Position numbers and translations under genes: made by a program. Shown here piece by piece: positions 5,517-8,919 of a DNA stretch of 8,919 bases. The DNA is from Elusimicrobiota bacterium (GTDB lineage Bacteria; Elusimicrobiota; Elusimicrobia; UBA1565; UBA9628). The stretch lies in the NCBI GenBank assembly GCA_028871595.1, contig JAGWMT010000125.1:1-8919 (forward strand). Direction: 5' to 3'. How positions within the stretch are numbered: position 1 is the stretch's first letter; each line of letters opens with the position of its first letter. The notes under the pieces were generated by a model. That model was given only the letters and a program-made list of their open reading frames with translations. It made no database searches and was not told where the DNA came from.

Positions 5517-6143
5517 ATGAGGATTTGGGCCGTCGCCGCTCTCGTCTTTCTGGGCTGCTCGTCCGGGGACGTGGACACGCGCCTGATGCGCGCCGCCAAG
5601 CGCGGCGACGCGCGCCAGGTGTCCGTCCTGCTGGCCCGCGGCGCGAACGTGGCCGCGCGCGACGAGGACGGCTGGACTCCGCTGATGTGGGCCGCCGCCC
5701 ACGGCGACGAGGCCAGCGTGGCCGCGCTCCTGGACGCCGGCGCCGACATCCGGGTCATCGCGCGCGGCAACGGCCAGGGGCCGCTCACCTTGGCCGCGAA
5801 ATGGAACCGCGTGGGCGTCGTCTCCCTTCTCCTCCGCCGCGGGGCGTCCGTCGGGGCGCGCGACTCCATCGGCTGGACGGCATTGATGTGGGCGTCTTTG
5901 CAGGGCCGGACCGACGTCGTCGCGGCGCTGCTCGACGGCCGAGCTTCCGTCGACGCGACCGACGGCGCCGGAAACACCCCGCTGATGCTGGCCGCCCGCC
6001 AAGGCCGGACGGCGACGGTGAAGGTCCTGCTGGCGCGCGGCGCGAACGCCGCGGCCCGCAACGGCGACGGGAAGTCGGCGCGCGATTTGGCCGCCGCGGC
6101 GGGCTATCCGGCCATCATCGCCTTGTTGAAGGCGGGGAAGTGA
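5517..6143 (+). CDS. Ankyrin-repeat lipoprotein
   Basis: This is a 208-residue protein. Residues 1-13 form a short signal ending FLG, followed by Cys14, a lipobox-like site (position -3 is Phe, or Leu at -2, so slightly unorthodox). The rest, 19-207, is six ankyrin repeats of about 33 residues. The repeats at 52-83, 119-148 and 152-181 carry clear G-W/N-T-P/A-LM-WA/LA starts, and the first and last are degenerate caps. Loops repeat the RGANVAARD pattern. Ankyrin stacks bind other proteins, so this is likely a periplasmic or outer-membrane-facing adaptor. Asp at the fifth mature position (C-S-S-G-D) does not settle inner versus outer membrane. The next gene starts inside its stop codon, suggesting a joint function. 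Some bacterial ankyrin proteins act as immunity or protective partners, but nothing here shows that. The first repeat follows the lipid anchor with almost no spacer. Confidence 0.85.
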   Translation: MRIWAVAALVFLGCSSGDVDTRLMRAAKRGDARQVSVLLARGANVAARDEDGWTPLMWAAAHGDEASVAALLDAGADIRVIARGNGQGPLTLAAKWNRVGVVSLLLRRGASVGARDSIGWTALMWASLQGRTDVVAALLDGRASVDATDGAGNTPLMLAARQGRTATVKVLLARGANAAARNGDGKSARDLAAAAGYPAIIALLKAGK

Positions 6144-6481
6144 GGACGGCCGCGGTCTGCGCGCTGGCGTTCTTTTTCGCCGCGCCGCTCCGTGCCGGAA
6201 AGTTGGACCTCAATATTTACGCCAGCGCGCCCGTGCCGCGCGTCGCTCCGGCGGACGGAGCTTTGCCGTGGGCGCAGCATTGGGTTCCGGGAAATCCGCG
6301 CGATCTTCGCGGCGAGAGCCTCGGAGTCCAATACCTGTCTCACGCCGGCTACGCGGGTTTGGGCGTGGCGGGGTTGATCGGGAGCGTGGCTTCGGGCGGA
6401 GTGGCGCCGGCGGTCGGCTTCGGGTTGATCGCCCTATACCACCTGTGGCAGGGCTTTGAACTTCATCGCCGGCCGGCGTAA
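6140..6481 (+). CDS. Small exported protein of unknown function, translationally coupled to the ankyrin lipoprotein
   Basis: This gene is unrecognised. The GTG at 6140 overlaps the ankyrin stop in the arrangement GTGA (start 6140-6142, stop 6141-6143), a classic sign of translational coupling. The 113-residue product has a signal peptide (CALAFFFAAP core, cleavage near Ala19). A polar 20-68 region follows with Pro and Trp (ALPWAQHWVPGNPRDLRG). Then comes a Gly/Ala-rich hydrophobic stretch at about 70-106 that looks like a helical hairpin (GLGVAGLIGSVASGG, then PAVGFGLIALYHLW). The C-terminus is basic, ELHRRPA. It is probably inserted in or associated with the membrane, and the ankyrin protein may be its partner; both are inference. 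GC-rich codon use agrees with real coding. A longer upstream reading of this frame exists only as a shadow of the ankyrin gene. Confidence 0.65.
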   Translation: MRTAAVCALAFFFAAPLRAGKLDLNIYASAPVPRVAPADGALPWAQHWVPGNPRDLRGESLGVQYLSHAGYAGLGVAGLIGSVASGGVAPAVGFGLIALYHLWQGFELHRRPA

Positions 6482-6485
6482 ACGG

Positions 6486-6501
6486 CCGGCTCCGGAGCCG
6501 G
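6486..6501. repeat. Perfect 16-bp inverted repeat in the gap between convergent genes
   Basis: CCGGCTCC and GGAGCCGG form a perfect palindrome just after the stop at 6481. A second small hairpin, CTCGC/GCGAG around 6528-6543, lies nearer the opposite gene. Neither has a U-tract, so intrinsic termination is possible but weakly supported. The 71-base gap (6482-6552) shows nothing else. Confidence 0.35.
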
Positions 6502-6552
6502 TGAAATGGCGGTTTCGTTCATTCCGCTCGCCCCGGAGCGAGTTCCCGGAGG

Positions 6553-7629
6553 CTAATTCTTCGGGACGTACGCGCCGCCGTTGATCAAGGCGGCTTCCAG
6601 GTAGCGCACGGTCGCCAAGGTTTCCTCGTCGCGCGTGAGCTTCTTCATCCCCACCCGCTTGGCGGTCCCGTGGAACACGTCCAAGGGCGGCGCCAGGAAG
6701 GCGGAGTAGGGCACGCCGCGCATGCCGTGGAAGTCCATGGAGATCCGGCCGAAATTCTTGATGCGCCCGTCGGCGCGCGCCGCGACCAGCGCCGGCGCGT
6801 TCAGGTCGAACACGCTCAACGCGCTGCCCATGCGCGAGGGGAAGACCAGCTGCGCCGGATTGCTTTCGTTGAGGATGTCGTACAGGCGGTACTTCTCGGA
6901 CTGGAAGAAGTAGACCTTGTAGTTCCGGTCGCCGTGGGTGGTGTAGTTCAGCGCGATGTCGCCCATGGTGGCGTTGATGCCGCGCCCCACGTAGCCGCCG
7001 CGCGCGCCGCCGTGCAGATTGTAGTGGAACCCGATGTTCGCCGTCCCGCGCGCGGCCAGGATGCGCGCCGTCGCGGCGTCGGCCTGAGCGCGGACGTAGG
7101 CCGACGTCTCCGCCTTGGACATTTTCCGCGCGCGCAGTCCGTCGATCTCGGCGCGGACGGCGGGGGACACTTGGGACCAAACGTCCTTGGCGGAAAACTC
7201 CGCGTCGAGGCGCTCGGCCTCGGTGGGGGCGGCCGCGGCGGCCTTTCCGGTCCCGAACGGATCGACGATGCGCGCCAGGAACTTCCGGATGCGGCTCTGG
7301 AAGGCGGGGGCGTCGGCGGCCGGAGCCGCGGCGGCGGGCAGGACGGACAACGCCGGCGCGGAGGGCATGACGGCGGCGGGCAGCGGCGCGGGAGCGGGCA
7401 GGGCCGCGGCCAAGGGCGCGGCCGCGGGCGCGGCGCGCAGCTCGGGGGCGACGAAGGCGCCCGGAGCCGCGGTCAGGCCGGGCGCGGACGTCAGGAGAGG
7501 CTCGGGCGCCGACAGCGGGCTGACGATCGGCGTGACGCGCGGGACGGAGACGGACTCCGCGTCCACCCGCACCGACGCGGCCCGCGCGGGGGAGACGAGA
7601 AGCAGCGCCGCCAACAGCGATGCGATCAT
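6553..7629 (-). CDS. Secreted protein of unknown function with Pro/Ala-rich linker and C-terminal domain
   Basis: I do not recognise a family. The 358-residue product has a signal peptide (SLLAALLLVSPARA, cleavage after Ala17 or 18). Residues 20-110 are low-complexity, rich in Ala, Pro, Val and Ser. A helical segment at 111-193 (FQSRIRKFLARIVDPFG, then a charged Ala-rich stretch) follows. A compact domain fills 197-358. It includes NIGFHYNLHGG (198-208), a Gly-rich YVGRGINATMGD, a beta-like NYKVYFFQSEKYRLYD (236-251), RISMDFHGMRGVPY (295-308) and DVFHG (317-321). Conserved-looking His202, His206, His301 and His320 and several Asp residues could bind metal or be catalytic, but no known motif is matched. 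The long linker suggests the domain is held away from the cell surface. A TATCCT -10-like hexamer lies nine bases before the ATG, and there is no good -35 or Shine-Dalgarno sequence. It converges on the small-protein gene to its left. The product ends at TAG 6553. Confidence 0.75.
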   Translation of the reverse strand: MIASLLAALLLVSPARAASVRVDAESVSVPRVTPIVSPLSAPEPLLTSAPGLTAAPGAFVAPELRAAPAAAPLAAALPAPAPLPAAVMPSAPALSVLPAAAAPAADAPAFQSRIRKFLARIVDPFGTGKAAAAAPTEAERLDAEFSAKDVWSQVSPAVRAEIDGLRARKMSKAETSAYVRAQADAATARILAARGTANIGFHYNLHGGARGGYVGRGINATMGDIALNYTTHGDRNYKVYFFQSEKYRLYDILNESNPAQLVFPSRMGSALSVFDLNAPALVAARADGRIKNFGRISMDFHGMRGVPYSAFLAPPLDVFHGTAKRVGMKKLTRDEETLATVRYLEAALINGGAYVPKN

Positions 7630-7636
7630 GGTCCGT

Positions 7637-7774
7637 TTAGGATAGCGGCGGAGCCGACTTCCCGCCAGGGGTCCTTGGGCCCACCGCCCCAGGACCTATT
7701 TGGCGGGGCGCCATTTTCAACGCCCCGTCGAGGGCGGCCTCGATCTGCTTGAAATCGTCGGGCCCGACGCCCAC
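7637..7774 (-). other. Possible small ORF or gene remnant upstream of the secreted protein gene
   Basis: From GTG 7774 this frame encodes 45 residues ending at TAA 7637. The first part (VGVGPDDFKQIEAALDGALK) looks protein-like: charged-hydrophobic helix periodicity and nearly all G or C at third positions. The second part is Pro/Gly-rich with poor codon bias. No family is recognised and there is no ribosome site. The frame remains open upstream to 7900, but that part is antisense to hemW. It may be the tail of a decayed gene, or chance in GC-rich DNA. Confidence 0.2.
7671..7727. repeat. Two adjacent inverted repeats in the divergent intergenic region
   Basis: GTCCTTGGGC (7671-7680) pairs with GCCCCAGGAC (7686-7695) apart from one mismatch. 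CGGGGCG (7704-7710) pairs perfectly with CGCCCCG (7721-7727) around a 10-base loop. They lie between the divergent secreted-protein and hemW genes. They could be regulator sites or RNA hairpins; no U-tract is present. Confidence 0.35.
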
Positions 7775-7775
7775 C

Positions 7776-7804
7776 TTGCTAATCCGGCATAAATTTAAGA
7801 AAAT
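7776..7804 (+). promoter_or_regulatory. Candidate promoter of hemW
   Basis: TTGCTA (7776-7781), a 17-base spacer and GAAAAT (7799-7804), four of six matches in each. The start codon TTG 7814 follows nine bases later, so the mRNA leader would be only two or three bases. AGGGGA at 7807-7812 is too near the start to act as a normal ribosome site. Confidence 0.4.
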
Positions 7805-7813
7805 CCAGGGGAA

Positions 7814-8919
7814 TTGACTGGTCTCTACGTTCATATCCCGTTCTGCTCGGTGAAGTGCTTCTACTGCGACTTCGCCGCTTTTTCGGGACAGACGAAGCAA
7901 GTCGAACGGTACCTGGCCGCTCTTGAGGCCGAGGCCGCGCTCCTGCCGCCGCGCGTTCCGGAGACCCTCTACATCGGGGGGGGAACTCCCTCGGAACTGA
8001 CCGCTTCTCAGACGGCCGACTTATTTGAGCGCCTGCGCCGCGCCTACCCGGCCGCGAAGCTGACGGAAAGCACTTTTGAAGGAAATCCCGAGAGCCTGGA
8101 CGCCGAGAAGCTGGCGGTCCTGGCCCGCGCCGGCGTGACCCGCCTGTCCATCGGCCTGCAGACCGCCGACGACGCCTTGCTCAAGTCCGTGGGACGCCGC
8201 CACACCGCGGAAGACTTCGCCCGCGTGTTCCGCCTGGCCCGGGCGGCCGGAATCCCCGCGCTCTCCGTGGATCTCATGTTCGGACTGCCCGGCCAAACGC
8301 TCGACAGCCTGCGCGCCACCTTGGAGTTCGTGCTGGAACTGGACCCGGAACATATCTCCCTGTATGGATTACAGGTGGAGGACCGGACCTTGTTCGCCAA
8401 GCGCGGCGTCGAGGAGAACGACGAAATGGGGCGCGAGATGTACGAGCTCTCCATCGCGACCTTGGCCAAGGCCGGACTCGAGCACTACGAGATCTCCAAC
8501 TGGGCCAAACCCGGCCATCGTTCCGCGCACAACATCAATTATTGGCTTCGCGGCGATTATCTGGGCCTCGGCGTGTCGGCCGCGTCCTTCCTGGGCGGCG
8601 TGAGGTCGTCGAACGACGAGAAATTGATCCCGTACATGGACGCCGTCGCCGCCGGGAAGCGCCCCACCGCCGAGATCGACGCCCCGACGGGCCGCGAAGC
8701 TTTGGGAGAGGAAGCCTTCCTCGGCCTGCGTTTGATCGAAGGCTTCGTTCCCACGCGCGAACTCCGTGACGCGTTCGCCGGCCCCTGGGCCGTGCTGAAG
8801 GCCCGCGGGCTGGCGCGGGAAAATGGAAAGATCTGGCGCTTGACCGCCGAAGGCGTCTATTTGGCGAACGACGTTTTCAAAGAGTTCGTGCCGCCGTTCC
8901 AACTCCAGGAGGCGACCGC
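7814..8919 (+). CDS. hemW: Radical-SAM haem chaperone HemW (partial at right edge)
   Basis: 368 complete codons are visible; family length is about 370-400, so only the extreme C-terminus is missing. The N-terminus MTGLYVHIPFCSVKCFYCDF carries the radical-SAM CX3CX2C cluster motif (Cys11, 15, 18) followed by Asp-Phe. This is the HemW pattern; HemN proper has a further Cys two residues on. Family blocks follow in order: GGGTPS (55-60), RLSIGLQT, SVDLMFGLPGQT, HISLYGLQVED, HYEISNWAKPG and HNINYWLRGDYLGLG, with the C-terminal winged-helix-like part LGLRLIEG. HemW binds haem and a 4Fe-4S cluster and delivers haem to respiratory enzymes. Many databases label it oxygen-independent coproporphyrinogen III oxidase-like. 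TTG 7814 is the only start available, because TAA at 7796-7798 closes the frame just upstream and no ATG or GTG lies between. Confidence 0.92.
   Translation, partial: MTGLYVHIPFCSVKCFYCDFAAFSGQTKQVERYLAALEAEAALLPPRVPETLYIGGGTPSELTASQTADLFERLRRAYPAAKLTESTFEGNPESLDAEKLAVLARAGVTRLSIGLQTADDALLKSVGRRHTAEDFARVFRLARAAGIPALSVDLMFGLPGQTLDSLRATLEFVLELDPEHISLYGLQVEDRTLFAKRGVEENDEMGREMYELSIATLAKAGLEHYEISNWAKPGHRSAHNINYWLRGDYLGLGVSAASFLGGVRSSNDEKLIPYMDAVAAGKRPTAEIDAPTGREALGEEAFLGLRLIEGFVPTRELRDAFAGPWAVLKARGLARENGKIWRLTAEGVYLANDVFKEFVPPFQLQEAT

Noticed and set aside
5459..6061. An N-terminal extension of era of about 200 residues on the minus strand
   Set aside because: The frame stays open only because it is antisense to the GC-rich ankyrin gene. 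Era proteins start where GTG 5458 is placed, and the ankyrin repeats on the other strand are unmistakable.
5525..6139. A plus-strand Arg/Gly-rich extension of the small exported protein upstream of 6140
   Set aside because: It overlaps the ankyrin gene in another frame and has no signal or domain. The GTG at 6140 gives a clean signal peptide and a stop-start overlap.
6670..7752. A plus-strand open frame of 360 codons opposite the secreted protein
   Set aside because: The composition is dominated by Gly, Arg and Ala with no motif, while the opposite strand has a signal peptide and a foldable domain.

Overview
This is a GC-rich bacterial chromosomal window (third codon positions almost all G or C) with short intergenic gaps. 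It holds nine genes I can support, two possible gene remnants and one AT-richer non-coding island. The lineage cannot be proved from this sequence. Several traits together suggest Elusimicrobiota or a similar GC-rich Gram-negative group. These are a GYF_2-like domain joined to a response-regulator receiver, a secreted protein with a long Pro/Ala-rich linker ahead of an unfamiliar domain, an ankyrin lipoprotein, and core promoters placed so close to start codons that there is no room for a ribosome binding site. I hold that placement at low to moderate confidence.

Layout. Positions 1-557 (minus, cut by the window edge) encode a GYF_2-like/receiver protein with a near-consensus promoter. Positions 558-1162 are a roughly 600-base gap with no convincing gene; it includes an AT-rich island and a perfect 24-bp palindrome. 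Positions 1163-2335 (plus) encode a membrane fatty-acid desaturase with all three histidine boxes and a long charged C-terminal tail. Positions 2406-2921 (plus) encode a small exported low-complexity protein built on an RRQD tandem repeat and a Gly/Asn tail. Positions 2946-3083 look like the C-terminal stub of a universal stress protein. Next comes a minus-strand operon read from right to left: era (5458-4565), a PAP2-family membrane phosphatase (4561-3677) and a TMEM175/DUF1211-type channel protein (3660-3085). Divergent from era, on the plus strand, are an ankyrin-repeat lipoprotein (5517-6143) and a small exported membrane-associated protein (6140-6481) that overlaps it by four bases. A secreted protein of unknown function lies on the minus strand (7629-6553). 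The window closes with hemW, a radical-SAM haem chaperone (7814 to the right edge, plus), starting at TTG.

How it fits together. The desaturase, the PAP2 protein and the TMEM175-like protein are membrane-lipid or membrane proteins, while era and hemW are housekeeping genes. I see no defence system, transposon, CRISPR array, tRNA or rRNA. The most notable pattern is regulatory. The receiver gene and the desaturase each have a -35, a 17-bp spacer and a -10 ending exactly seven bases before the start codon, and era has a -10-like hexamer at the same distance. Three more genes (ankyrin, secreted protein, hemW) have a -10-like hexamer 9-11 bases upstream of the start. This predicts leaderless or nearly leaderless mRNAs. 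By contrast, the TMEM175 gene inside the operon and the RRQD-repeat gene carry Shine-Dalgarno sequences.
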